A program made the translations under genes and the position numbers. Below the pieces are notes generated by a model. It was not told the DNA's origin and did no database searches. It worked only from the letters and a program-made list of their open reading frames with translations. Positions 1 through 6,445 of a stretch of 14,223 nucleotides of DNA are shown piece after piece; the first letter of the stretch is position 1; each line of letters begins with the position of its first letter. The stretch is from NCBI GenBank assembly GCA_022771185.1, contig JALFCJ010000049.1, positions 1-14,223 on the forward strand, in the 5' to 3' direction. The DNA comes from Spirochaetales bacterium. GTDB lineage: Bacteria; Spirochaetota; Spirochaetia; Sphaerochaetales; Sphaerochaetaceae.

Positions 1-209
1 GAATCATTGATAGAGGAATATTTATGGATGCAGTCCCCATAGATGAGTTATTACCCGATCCTAAAGATATCGTGTTCTATGGAGTTGTAATGGGAGGTCG
101 TACTCAGCTAGATGAAGCATATCTTGTGACAGGAAATATCAAGCATTTTCCAGTAAAACCTTATATTGTTACGCCAAAGGAAATGCTTGAAATAATGCAT
201 AAGATATGA
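1..209 (+). CDS. PIN-family toxin component, C-terminal part (5' end outside window)
   Basis: The reading frame is open from the first bases of the window, so the methionine at 24 is internal and the gene begins upstream. About 68 residues are visible. The run 'LVTGNIKHFP' followed by 'IVTPKEML' is the characteristic C-terminus of the COG1569 PIN-domain proteins annotated as toxin components of toxin-antitoxin pairs. This family is expected to be a Mg2+-dependent ribonuclease. The acidic residues of the N-terminal half of the fold cannot be checked because they lie outside the window, and so does any antitoxin gene. Family assignment is fairly sure; toxin activity is inferred from the family only. 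Confidence 0.75.
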   Translation, partial: IIDRGIFMDAVPIDELLPDPKDIVFYGVVMGGRTQLDEAYLVTGNIKHFPVKPYIVTPKEMLEIMHKI

Positions 210-484
210 GGATATAAGACCAATTATTATCTGAAAAAGAGTAAACAGAGTGTTAGCGTCGGTTTGATTACTTGGTTAAAAAATAGGTGGTCTCCAACAA
301 TCTGACTCCATTATTTGATGTTTTGATTCTCAAGTTTGTGAATGTAGCTGTATTGATATTAAGAACATTTCCGAACAATGAATTAATCGTAGCCATAGTT
401 TTTCTACTGGTTTGGTCGGTTAACACATTTGATTAAAAATATGGCTATTTTCAACGTCTCTCACTATGTTATTTTTCTTAAGTT

Positions 485-592
485 CTACCACAAGTATCCC
501 CGAAGTCTCGTAAAAAGACAGCCGTTGATTCTGAATACTATTTCATCCAAGTAATGACAGTACAGATGGGAAGGAACAAAGAGTATGGTTAA
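485..592 (-). pseudogene. Possible relic of an IS1595/ISXO2-type transposase
   Basis: Read on the minus strand, this segment is open for 35 codons before a stop and contains 'HLYCHYLDEIVFRIN'. In IS1595-family (ISXO2-like) DDE transposases a conserved C-terminal block reads roughly HLQ-x-YLDEF-x-FRFN, followed by an arginine-rich stretch and LL. Spacing and most key residues match. Upstream on the same strand the frame is broken by stops, and no terminal inverted repeats were found, so at best this is a small remnant. A chance resemblance is possible. Confidence 0.33.
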
Positions 593-762
593 TCAAACAT
601 AATCTATCTTTCACGTGGCTTCAAAACTTCCTCTCCTATGGGATGAATGGAATCCTTGCCAAGTCGATGTGATGGCATCGAACTAAATACTTCTTATTCA
701 AGGCCACTATACTTTTTTGTTTCCAATTTGTAATTAATGCTATTAACAAAACATCATAACTG

Positions 763-768
763 TATAAT
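763..768 (+). promoter_or_regulatory. Candidate -10 box (TATAAT)
   Basis: A consensus TATAAT lies 52 bases upstream of the ATG at 820 and about 180 bases upstream of the membrane-protein start at 947. A poor -35 (TATTAA, 741-746) is 16 bases upstream. It is the best promoter candidate for the 947-1492 gene, but the weak -35 keeps confidence low. Confidence 0.4.
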
Positions 769-773
769 AATAG

Positions 774-783
774 AACAGCTGTT
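774..783. repeat. Perfect 10-bp palindrome AACAGCTGTT
   Basis: A self-complementary 10-mer immediately downstream of the TATAAT box, in a position where an operator would block initiation or early elongation. No copy was noticed elsewhere in the window and no cognate regulator can be named. Confidence 0.3.
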
Positions 784-819
784 TTAAAATATTGCAAGAT
801 ATTGATGATGAGGCTTGCA

Positions 820-957
820 ATGGATGAAATAGAAAATAGAGTTAAGCTGGTAGTTCCATCAGCTAGTGCATCAGTGAGTGGAGCGCATCATAAGTGGCCA
901 GATTACAGTGACATTTTTCACGTACATGTTACCTTTGGGGGTAGGAATGATGGTTGA
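820..957 (+). pseudogene. Short ORF, possible fused N-terminal fragment of a lost gene
   Basis: A 45-codon frame (in-frame ATGs also at 805 and 808) begins about 50 bases after the TATAAT box and overlaps the start of the next gene by about 10 bases. Its first residues, 'MDEIENRVKLVVPSA', resemble the opening of some GNAT acetyltransferases. The remainder does not continue the family and ends after GGRNDG. One reading is a deletion scar that left the promoter and first codons of a lost gene in front of the membrane-protein gene; the other is a short leader ORF. Neither is proven. Confidence 0.25.
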
Positions 958-1492
958 ATATAAAAGAAGTGTTAAAATAAAGACGGCCTTAATTCTTATT
1001 GTAATCATGAGCATCATGGGCTGGATATACGAGTGTGCCTTCTATTCCTTCTCTGAAGGGGAATTCATTCGTCGAGGCTCAGGCCTTGGCCCTTGGCTCC
1101 CTATATATGGTGCTGGAACTGCCCTATATTTATTCGCAACTAGTATGAAAGAGATATCATCAACAAAGGCCTTTATTATTGGCTCCTTAGGAAGTGGCAT
1201 CCTTGAGTTTGCTACTGGCTGGGGACTCTATCACTTTGCTGATGGTCTTAGACTTTGGGATTACAACACAGAAATCTGGAACTGGGGTAATATTGGAGGA
1301 TATGTATGCATGAGGTCTGTTCTTCTATTTGGAATAGCTGCCGTCCTTGTTCAGAAATACCTGATTCCAGCCTTATTAAAGTTTGTTGAAAAACTTGGCG
1401 AAAGAAAAAGCTTGATTATATCTGTAGTTCTTTCATCGCTCTTCATCATTGACTTTTTATTTTGTTATTTGTTACTGCCTAATATCAGATGA
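947..1492 (+). CDS. PF06541-type (ABC-transporter type IV, CmpB-like) membrane protein
   Basis: About 181 residues with roughly five hydrophobic segments. The hallmarks of the family formerly called DUF1113 are visible: a GWIYE segment in the first helix, a 'FIRRGSGLGPWLPIYGAG' loop, an ILEF helix start, and 'GLRLWDYN' before an aromatic-rich stretch and another helix. Members are integral membrane proteins of unknown function, predicted as ABC-transporter-like permeases. A start at 878 is also open, but ATG 947 (or 950) is preferred because GGGGG-TAGGA lies directly upstream and the protein then begins just before the first helix. No ATPase gene is adjacent, so any transporter role lacks a visible partner. 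Confidence 0.75.
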   Translation: MMVEYKRSVKIKTALILIVIMSIMGWIYECAFYSFSEGEFIRRGSGLGPWLPIYGAGTALYLFATSMKEISSTKAFIIGSLGSGILEFATGWGLYHFADGLRLWDYNTEIWNWGNIGGYVCMRSVLLFGIAAVLVQKYLIPALLKFVEKLGERKSLIISVVLSSLFIIDFLFCYLLLPNIR

Positions 1493-1539
1493 CTCATATG
1501 TAAGAAAAGATATTGATAACTAAAGATAAGGAAAGATAA

Positions 1540-1998
1540 ATGGAAGTGGAGTTTGGAAAAGAATCATATATAGAATCATGGATGGCTCTTGTAAGAAAAG
1601 TCAGTTGGAACTTCCCCGGACTAGAGAGTGAAGAGGGTATTAGAGACCACGAGAACACAGTATTGAAATTTATAAGTAAAAGACAAGCAATATGCGTTAG
1701 AGATAATGATGAAGTTATAGGAGTCCTTCTTTTCTCACGCTTTCATAACATGATCTGCTGTCTGGCTGTGGATCCTGATTATAGAAGAAAGGGGATAGCT
1801 TCAAAACTACTAAGTAAAGCTCTAAATGAACTTGATAGAAAAAGAGATATCACTGTCTCTACATTTAGAGAAAACGATGAAAAAGGAAAAGCACCAAGAG
1901 CTCTATACAAGAAGTTTGGATTTAAGGAAGGCGAAAAGACAATAGAATTTGGATATCCCAATCAAGTATTTGTTCTAGAACCAGCAATCTATGAATGA
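1540..1998 (+). CDS. GNAT-family N-acetyltransferase
   Basis: A 152-residue protein of normal single-domain GNAT length. The acetyl-CoA binding motif A is clear at residues 75-87 (LAVDPDYRRKGIA), where the R-R-K-G-I-A turn matches the Q/R-x-x-G-x-G/A signature. The C-terminal block 'PRALYKKFGFKEGE' at 119-132 is the usual motif B. The N-terminal third, 'SWMALVRKVSWNFPG', resembles small-molecule acetyltransferases that sit in accessory regions. The substrate cannot be predicted. The start is supported by AAGGAAAG at 1528-1535, about five bases upstream. It lies 47 bases after the membrane-protein gene and may share its transcript. It is probably cytoplasmic. Confidence 0.88.
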   Translation: MEVEFGKESYIESWMALVRKVSWNFPGLESEEGIRDHENTVLKFISKRQAICVRDNDEVIGVLLFSRFHNMICCLAVDPDYRRKGIASKLLSKALNELDRKRDITVSTFRENDEKGKAPRALYKKFGFKEGEKTIEFGYPNQVFVLEPAIYE

Positions 1999-2026
1999 AA
2001 ATAACTCTATTCAAATAAAAAATTAA

Positions 2027-2062
2027 TTACATCTCCAAGAGCAAACAAGATCATAGATGTAA
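2027..2062. repeat. 8-bp inverted repeat TTACATCT / AGATGTAA
   Basis: Perfect 8-bp arms at 2027-2034 and 2055-2062 with a 20-base spacer, located between the acetyltransferase and the PEBP pseudogene. There is no U-tract, so it is not an intrinsic terminator. It could be an operator for the now broken PEBP gene, or chance in AT-rich sequence. Confidence 0.3.
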
Positions 2063-2102
2063 AGTGATATATAAGAGAAGAAAAGCAAGGAGAAAAGTGA
2101 AA

Positions 2103-2557
2103 ATGCTTACGCTTACTACACCGAGTTTTCCTGATGGCGGCTGGATACCAGGCTGTAACTCGGGTTTTGGAGAGGATAAATCGCCACTCTTTTTAATAGA
2201 GACTAAACTATGGTCATTACTCTAGCTGATTTAGTTCATCCTATAAAGCCTGGGTTTAATCATTAGATAGCATGGAACATAACGCCTTCTAGGACTATTA
2301 CGGCTGGTATTCCTAAAGGAAGCCTTATAGATACTCCTATCCATATAGAGCAGGGGATTGCATATGGTAAACACTGTTATCGTGGTCCAAAGCCTCCGTG
2401 CAATTGGAACCATGAGTACTTGTTTACTCTTTTCACTTTAGATTGCGTCTTAGAAGCTGACGATAAATCAAGAAAGGAAGAAATCTTAAAAAAGGCAGAG
2501 GGACATATCCTCCAGAAAGCAGAGCTAAGAGTAAGATATCAACGTAGACATAAGTAA
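2103..2557 (+). pseudogene. YbhB/YbcL-type PEBP (Raf kinase inhibitor-like) pseudogene
   Basis: The gene starts with a good Shine-Dalgarno (AAGGAG, 2087-2092) and ATG 2103 and reads TPSFPDGGWIP...GEDKSP, the normal N-terminus of bacterial phosphatidylethanolamine-binding-protein homologues, until a stop at 2223. The rest of the family continues in another frame from about 2216: 'LADLVHPIKPGFNH', a TAG at 2264-2266 exactly where homologues have Trp (NHW-IAWNI), then 'GIPKG', 'HIEQGIAYGKHCYRGPKPP', 'FTLFTLDCVL' and 'KKAEGHILQKAEL', ending at 2557. One frameshift near 2200-2220 plus one TGG-to-TAG change inactivate an otherwise full-length gene of about 150 codons. The intact family is a small cytoplasmic or periplasmic fold of poorly known bacterial function. 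Confidence 0.85.
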
Positions 2558-2628
2558 TTGGATGTGAAACTACAGATAAAGGCGGAAAAACAATTTTTAA
2601 ACAGACATAGAATTTAATTTATTAGAAT

Positions 2629-2657
2629 TTGACAGATACTAATCATTATATTAAAAT
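2629..2657 (+). promoter_or_regulatory. Promoter of the TetR gene (TTGACA-N17-TAAAAT)
   Basis: A perfect -35 TTGACA (2629-2634) and a -10 TAAAAT (2652-2657) are separated by exactly 17 bases, ending about 40 bases before the regulator start. This is the strongest sigma-70-type promoter in the window. Putative operator half-sites lie both inside the spacer and directly after the -10. Confidence 0.75.
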
Positions 2658-2673
2658 GGCTAATATGATTAGC
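2639..2673. promoter_or_regulatory. Putative TetR operators overlapping the promoter
   Basis: A perfect dyad GCTAAT-ATG-ATTAGC spans 2659-2673, right after the -10 box. A third copy of the half-site, CTAATCAT (2639-2646), lies within the -35/-10 spacer and is the exact reverse complement of ATGATTAG at 2665-2672. The layout is what is expected for autorepression by the TetR-family protein encoded directly downstream. Binding itself is inferred. Confidence 0.55.
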
Positions 2674-2699
2674 TAAATAATATAAAGGATTAGCTTCAA

Positions 2700-3260
2700 A
2701 TGAGTTTAGATAAGAAAACAATCGTAGAGGCTGCCGCAAGAATTGCTGATATTGAAGGAATATCAAAAGTAAACTTGACGGTTATTGCCAAGGAACTGGG
2801 AATAAAGTCACCTTCACTATATAAACACTTTAGTGGGGGCATTGAAGAATTAAACAAAGAACTAATGCTATATGGATGGCACTTACTGGAGTGTGAAATA
2901 ACAAAAGCAGCAATTGGTAAAGCAAAAGATGATGCAATAATTGCAATATGTAATACATATAGAAGCTTTGTGTTGCAGCATAAAGGCCTATTTGAAGCTA
3001 TGCAATGGTATAACATGTATCAGTCAAAAGAGCACTTGGAGGCTACAAAGGGTACAGTAGCAATTCTTTTTCAGGTACTTGAAGCCTATGGTTTGACTGA
3101 AGAGGAAAAAGTACACAGCGTTCGAGACCTCCGTGGTTTTTTACAGGGATTCTGCTCGATTGAAAGCCACAATGGATACGGTAACCCCATCCCCCTTGAT
3201 GATACTTTCAACTTTGCGTTGAAAACAATTCTCAATGGAATAAGAGACTTACAGAAATAA
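2700..3260 (+). CDS. TetR/AcrR-family transcriptional regulator (WHG-type C-terminus)
   Basis: A 186-residue protein of usual TetR length. The N-terminal 50 residues form the DNA-binding domain, with the helix-turn-helix and following helix at about 26-44 (LTVIAKELGIKSPSLYKHF). The C-terminal part ('ICNTYRSFVLQHKGLFEAM', then 'LRGFLQGFCSIE') resembles the TetR_C_33/WHG ligand-binding domain. AAAGGA lies ten bases before ATG 2700. It is 16 bases upstream of the acetyltransferase-SnoaL fusion gene and almost certainly cotranscribed with it, so that gene is the likely target along with the regulator's own promoter. The inducer is unknown. Known relatives often control genes that handle small hydrophobic compounds. 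Confidence 0.88.
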   Translation: MSLDKKTIVEAAARIADIEGISKVNLTVIAKELGIKSPSLYKHFSGGIEELNKELMLYGWHLLECEITKAAIGKAKDDAIIAICNTYRSFVLQHKGLFEAMQWYNMYQSKEHLEATKGTVAILFQVLEAYGLTEEEKVHSVRDLRGFLQGFCSIESHNGYGNPIPLDDTFNFALKTILNGIRDLQK

Positions 3261-3276
3261 AAAAGGAGAATACATA

Positions 3277-4149
3277 ATGAGAATTGAGACAGATAGACTA
3301 TTGATCACAGATTTGAATAATAGCATGGCTAAAAGCATATACGAGGAATCTCAGGATGAAGAGAATCGTCGATTCCTTTCTGATGAAGTCTTCGATTCTC
3401 TGGAGGACGCTAAGAAAAGAGTTGAATACTTAATCGGTTGTTATTCTACTAGTATTGGTCCCTTGGTATATGCAGTTCTAAGTAAGGATGGGACATTTGT
3501 TGGACATATCCAAGCTGTCCCATTGAATGGTTGCGACTGGGAGATCGGTTATCATATTGGGCACCGATACAGAGGACAAGGATATGCTACAGAGGCTCTA
3601 TCAGCTTTCCTTCCAGTCATCATGAAGAAATTAAACATTACAGAGATAAAAGGTGCATGTGACGAGAATAATGAAGCCTCAAAAATAGTAATGGAAAAAT
3701 GTGGATTTGTCTGCATTTCTCAAACAAAAGAGAAGAAAGCAAATTATGTTTATTATTTATCCCCTAAAGACATCGTGGTGAAGTTTTTTGAAGATGGTTA
3801 TACAAACCACAATTATGATTTTATCATGAACTCTGTTTCTGATACTTACATTGACCATAGCCCTGCTGGAGCTAGAAGTAATAGAGATGCAGTTGGCATT
3901 CTAAAAATCGTTGCTGGTCAGTTCTCTAGTCTTACTGTAAAGGTGTTGGATGTTTTTGTAGAGGGGGACATGGTTGCTTCAAGAGTATTGTATGATGGAA
4001 TACATAGCGGAACATGTATGGGAGTTCCTGCTACAGGAAAGCGTATCATATTTGAAGCACTGGAAAACTTCCGAATAGAAAAGGGAAAGATTGTAGAATC
4101 CTGGGGATATTGGCCAGATAAAGATATTGAGCAAAAGCTGAACGCTTAA
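3277..4149 (+). CDS. GNAT acetyltransferase fused to a SnoaL-like domain
   Basis: This 290-residue protein has two domains without an internal stop. Residues 1 to about 160 are a RimJ/RimL-type GNAT acetyltransferase: 'IETDRLLI' at the start, 'WEIGYHIGHRYRGQGYATEAL' with the acetyl-CoA loop RGQGYA at 99-104, and 'NEASKIVMEKCGF' near 132-144. From about 163 a SnoaL/NTF2-like alpha+beta barrel follows: 'FFEDGYTNHNYDFI', 'YIDHSP', 'VASRVLYDGIHSGT', and a C-terminal 'ENFRIEKGKIVESWGYWP' typical of the SnoaL polyketide-cyclase/ester-cyclase group. Either domain is usually a stand-alone protein. AAGGAG precedes ATG 3277. A coupled acetylation and isomerisation/hydrolysis of one small molecule is possible but inferred. 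Confidence 0.87.
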   Translation: MRIETDRLLITDLNNSMAKSIYEESQDEENRRFLSDEVFDSLEDAKKRVEYLIGCYSTSIGPLVYAVLSKDGTFVGHIQAVPLNGCDWEIGYHIGHRYRGQGYATEALSAFLPVIMKKLNITEIKGACDENNEASKIVMEKCGFVCISQTKEKKANYVYYLSPKDIVVKFFEDGYTNHNYDFIMNSVSDTYIDHSPAGARSNRDAVGILKIVAGQFSSLTVKVLDVFVEGDMVASRVLYDGIHSGTCMGVPATGKRIIFEALENFRIEKGKIVESWGYWPDKDIEQKLNA

Positions 4150-4155
4150 AGTTCT

Positions 4156-4184
4156 AAGCTAAGCACCTTGGCTTTTTCTTTTTA
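4156..4184 (+). terminator. Rho-independent terminator after the acetyltransferase-SnoaL gene
   Basis: The stem AAGCTAAG pairs with CTTGGCTT (one G-U pair) across a three-base CAC loop, with the 3' arm running into a T-rich tail (TTTTTCTTTTT). It lies seven bases after the stop codon and closes the TetR to fusion-gene transcription unit. Confidence 0.8.
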
Positions 4185-4254
4185 AACTTTTACTATCTAC
4201 AAGGTCATCTTTTGTCGTTTCTGTATCAAACGCCACTCGTTATTGGAGGACAAA

Positions 4255-4938
4255 ATGAAGAAAAACTTCTACACAGAAGCGGCATATATCCTTGGGATAA
4301 TTACGCTTGCTTTTGGTACAGCTCTTATGGAAAGGGCGGATTTTGGTATGTCTATGGTTGTTGCACCTGCGTATCTCGTGTATCTAAAAATATCTCTGTA
4401 CTTACCATGGTTTACTTTTGGAATGGCAGAGTATACTCTTCAAGCTCTCCTGATTATAGTGCTTATGGTAATAATGCATGGTTATAAACGTAAGTATCTC
4501 TTTTCTTTTATAACAGCCTTTCTGTATGGCACTGCACTGGATTTAATGATTGCTTTAGCCGGGGTAATGCCCGGTTATGGAATGGTGTCTAGAGTTATAT
4601 TCTATGTACTAGGATTATTATTCTGTGCCCTTGGTGTATCTCTATTTTTCCATTCATATATCCCACCAGAGGCTTATGAACTCTTTGTCAAGGAAATATC
4701 CTCAAAGTATGGTTTTGATATAAACAAGATAAAGACAGTATATGACTGCTGTAGCTGTCTAGTTGCCATTGTCATGTCTTTTGCCTTCATGGGCTTTATG
4801 CACTTTGAGGGAGTGAAGGCTGGAACAATTCTTTGCGCTCTTATTAATGGTTGGATAATAGGGCAGTGCAGCAGGTTCTTTGATAGCACTTTTGAGTTTA
4901 TAGATGGGCTCAAGCTAAGATCTTTCTTCGATAAATAA
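4255..4938 (+). CDS. DUF6198 / YczE-YitT-like integral membrane protein
   Basis: A 227-residue membrane protein with about five hydrophobic segments. Features matching the DUF6198 proteins (often annotated YczE/YyaS/YitT-like) are 'FGTALMERADFGMSMVVAPAY' near the start, 'WFTFGMAEYTLQ', 'YLFSFITAFLYG', 'PPEAYELFVKEISSKYG', 'KIKTVYDCCSCLVAI' and 'GTILCALINGWIIG'. An earlier TTG at 4243 is also open, but it lies inside the Shine-Dalgarno GGAGG (4245-4249), so ATG 4255 is the start. The gene follows a terminator, so it should have its own promoter, although no convincing one was seen in 4185-4244. No substrate is known for this family. The five-residue 'YDCCS' motif lies just before a helix. Confidence 0.75.
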   Translation: MKKNFYTEAAYILGIITLAFGTALMERADFGMSMVVAPAYLVYLKISLYLPWFTFGMAEYTLQALLIIVLMVIMHGYKRKYLFSFITAFLYGTALDLMIALAGVMPGYGMVSRVIFYVLGLLFCALGVSLFFHSYIPPEAYELFVKEISSKYGFDINKIKTVYDCCSCLVAIVMSFAFMGFMHFEGVKAGTILCALINGWIIGQCSRFFDSTFEFIDGLKLRSFFDK

Positions 4939-5032
4939 ACCTTATATATGTATGAAATCTTTTGAAAGGTTATTCGCGTTTCGATAGACAACACTCCCTT
5001 TGTAATATATTATTTCAATACATTAGTTCAGA

Positions 5033-5044
5033 TATTCTAGAATA
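5033..5044. repeat. Perfect 12-bp palindrome TATTCTAGAATA
   Basis: This self-complementary 12-mer lies 27 bases upstream of the first gene of the three-gene operon at 5071-7333. The position suits an operator or a short palindromic activator site. No matching -35/-10 pair could be fixed with confidence, and no second copy was noticed. Confidence 0.35.
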
Positions 5045-5070
5045 GAAAGTAGAGAAAAAAGGGGAGAGGT

Positions 5071-5775
5071 ATGGCAATAAAAGAAGATAGAAAGAAGCTT
5101 ATTGCTGACCTTTGGATTATAGGATTAACTACTTTTCTGGCCCTTGGAATTGTTATTTTTGCTATAAAAAAGGGCCTTAATGATTTTGCATATGATGTAA
5201 GATTCCCTATTGTGTTAAGAGTGTTGGTTTTAGGATTCTCTCAGTTTGCTGTTTCAGGGCTGGGAATATCGATTGTATGCATATTAAGAAAACAAAGCTT
5301 TAGAGAGTTTGGGTTAAATACAAAGAATCTGATTCCAACTTTATTACTTAGCATTTTGTGTTGTGTTCCAGAGTTTTTATTCTATGTTTTTAAGGGATAT
5401 GTTAATTCCTGGTGCCCATTTCAGAGTGTAAACACAACATATGAGGTATTAAGAAGCTCTTTTCCTTCCAATGTGAGCGCATACTTGATCACAGCGCTAT
5501 GTTGGGGATTTTTTGAAGGCTTCAACTATGTGGTCATAAGAGACAAGATCAGTGCTGCCAGCCCCAGCTCTTATAGATTCTTCGATTGGGGCGCTTTGGT
5601 CTGTGCTGTCATGTGCATCCTTATCCATGGAGCAGTTGGAGTAACACCAGAAGCGATATTTGAGATGGTTGCAACCTTTATTCTTATATATGGAATGCTG
5701 ATCGTTAGAAAGGAAACAGGAAATGCTTGGGGCTGCGTCTTGATATTCTTTGTATATTGGAATGCATTTAGATAA
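5071..5775 (+). CDS. CPBP-like membrane protein lacking the canonical catalytic residues
   Basis: A 234-residue protein with about seven hydrophobic helices. The layout resembles the CPBP (Abi) intramembrane protease family: 'FGLNTKNLIPTLLLS' matches the loop before the core. 'WGFFEGFNYVVIRDKI' occupies the place of the EE-x-x-x-R motif, and 'ILIHGAVGV' that of the second, His-containing motif. 'FILIYGMLIVRKETGNAWGCVLIFFVYWNAF' matches the last motif. The first motif has EG instead of EE, and the last has F-V-Y-W-N where active enzymes have H-x-x-x-N. It is therefore either an inactive CPBP relative or a distinct membrane family that only looks similar. GGGGAGAGG precedes ATG 5071. It is first in an operon with two putative soluble peptidase-like proteins. 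Confidence 0.6.
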   Translation: MAIKEDRKKLIADLWIIGLTTFLALGIVIFAIKKGLNDFAYDVRFPIVLRVLVLGFSQFAVSGLGISIVCILRKQSFREFGLNTKNLIPTLLLSILCCVPEFLFYVFKGYVNSWCPFQSVNTTYEVLRSSFPSNVSAYLITALCWGFFEGFNYVVIRDKISAASPSSYRFFDWGALVCAVMCILIHGAVGVTPEAIFEMVATFILIYGMLIVRKETGNAWGCVLIFFVYWNAFR

Positions 5776-5796
5776 TAAAAAGGGGAAGTATTGAAC

Positions 5797-6429
5797 ATGA
5801 AGTATAAGTTCAGTGAAGAAATATACAGTGAAGGTGTACGTTCTTTTATTAGAGTTCCCTTTAATGTATGGGAAGAGACAGGATTAAAGGGAAATATACC
5901 ATGTAGGATAACCATAGGAGATGTCTCCTTTGAGTGTAAGCTCCTTCCAAAGGGGAGCGGTAATTACGTAATCCCAATGACTAAGAAAATATTTGCAGGG
6001 CTGGAGATAGGAAAAGAGTATGATGTGGAGATGGAGACTATAGGACAGCTATCCCGTATTAACCGTAATAGCCCATACTCCAAAGAGAACCCTATAAGGA
6101 AAATAGATAGCATCAACAATATCCACACTACTCCAGGTTTCTGTGGCCATACATGCGTTGCCATGATAGCTGGAGTGACACTATCTGATGCGATTGCATT
6201 AATGGGAAAAGAATCTGCATCTTGGTCGAAGATATTGGAAGCCTTGGACTATTATGGAATAACATACGTTCAGAAGGCTGTTTACACAAAAGGTAAAGAT
6301 TACAAACTCCCAGAGTGCTGTATAATCAACAATGATAATGGCTTTGTTCTTTCTTTCAAAGGCTCTTATTATGGAGTTGATGAAATAGATCCGAAGAAGA
6401 CTGTAAGCTTTATTGAAATAAAATGTTGA
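5797..6429 (+). CDS. DUF1905 domain fused to a C39-like cysteine-peptidase domain
   Basis: About 210 residues. Positions 3-82 match DUF1905, a small beta-rich domain: 'FIRVPFNVWEETGLKGNIPCRITIGD' then 'KLLPKGSGNYVIPMTKKIFAGL'. From about 110, 'TTPGFCGHTCVAMIAG', 'DAIALMGK' and 'ILEALDYYGI' look like a C39-like papain-fold domain with candidate nucleophile Cys116 in the C-G motif. The later strand where the catalytic His is usually found ('HFVVL' in relatives) reads N-G-F-V-L-S at 181-186, so the His appears to be missing, although D195/D198 follow. The protein may be a binding module or inactive. ATG 5797 follows GGGGAAG by about ten bases; TTG 5791 is an alternative. It starts 21 bases after the membrane gene. 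Confidence 0.65.
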   Translation: MKYKFSEEIYSEGVRSFIRVPFNVWEETGLKGNIPCRITIGDVSFECKLLPKGSGNYVIPMTKKIFAGLEIGKEYDVEMETIGQLSRINRNSPYSKENPIRKIDSINNIHTTPGFCGHTCVAMIAGVTLSDAIALMGKESASWSKILEALDYYGITYVQKAVYTKGKDYKLPECCIINNDNGFVLSFKGSYYGVDEIDPKKTVSFIEIKC

Positions 6430-6445
6430 AGGAAAGAATGGAAAA

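Larger units (their letters stand above)
210..804. other. Gene-poor gap, probably degraded sequence
   Basis: Nearly 600 bases carry no convincing intact gene on either strand. Both strands are interrupted by frequent stops. Two short mutually shadowing frames at about 277-435 (near 50 codons on each strand) show no recognisable motif. The only family-like signal is a minus-strand segment at 485-592, listed separately. A TATAAT box and a short palindrome lie at the right end. The stretch is consistent with a former mobile-element insertion that has decayed, but that is inference. Confidence 0.5.

Noticed and set aside
251..263. 13-base direct repeat TGTTAGCGTCGGT, also at 9679-9691
   Set aside because: A match of this length is expected about once by chance in a 14 kb window. 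The flanks do not match and the second copy lies in coding sequence.
277..435. Short frames of about 50 codons on both strands in the gap
   Set aside because: They mirror each other, lack ribosome sites and show no family motif.
4212..4487. 91-codon plus-strand frame overlapping the DUF6198-like gene
   Set aside because: Out of frame with a clear membrane-protein gene that has a strong ribosome site; aromatic-rich composition typical of a shadow frame.
4938..4971. AACCTT / AAGGTT inverted repeat as terminator of the DUF6198-like gene
   Set aside because: Only six base pairs with a 22-base loop and no T-tract.
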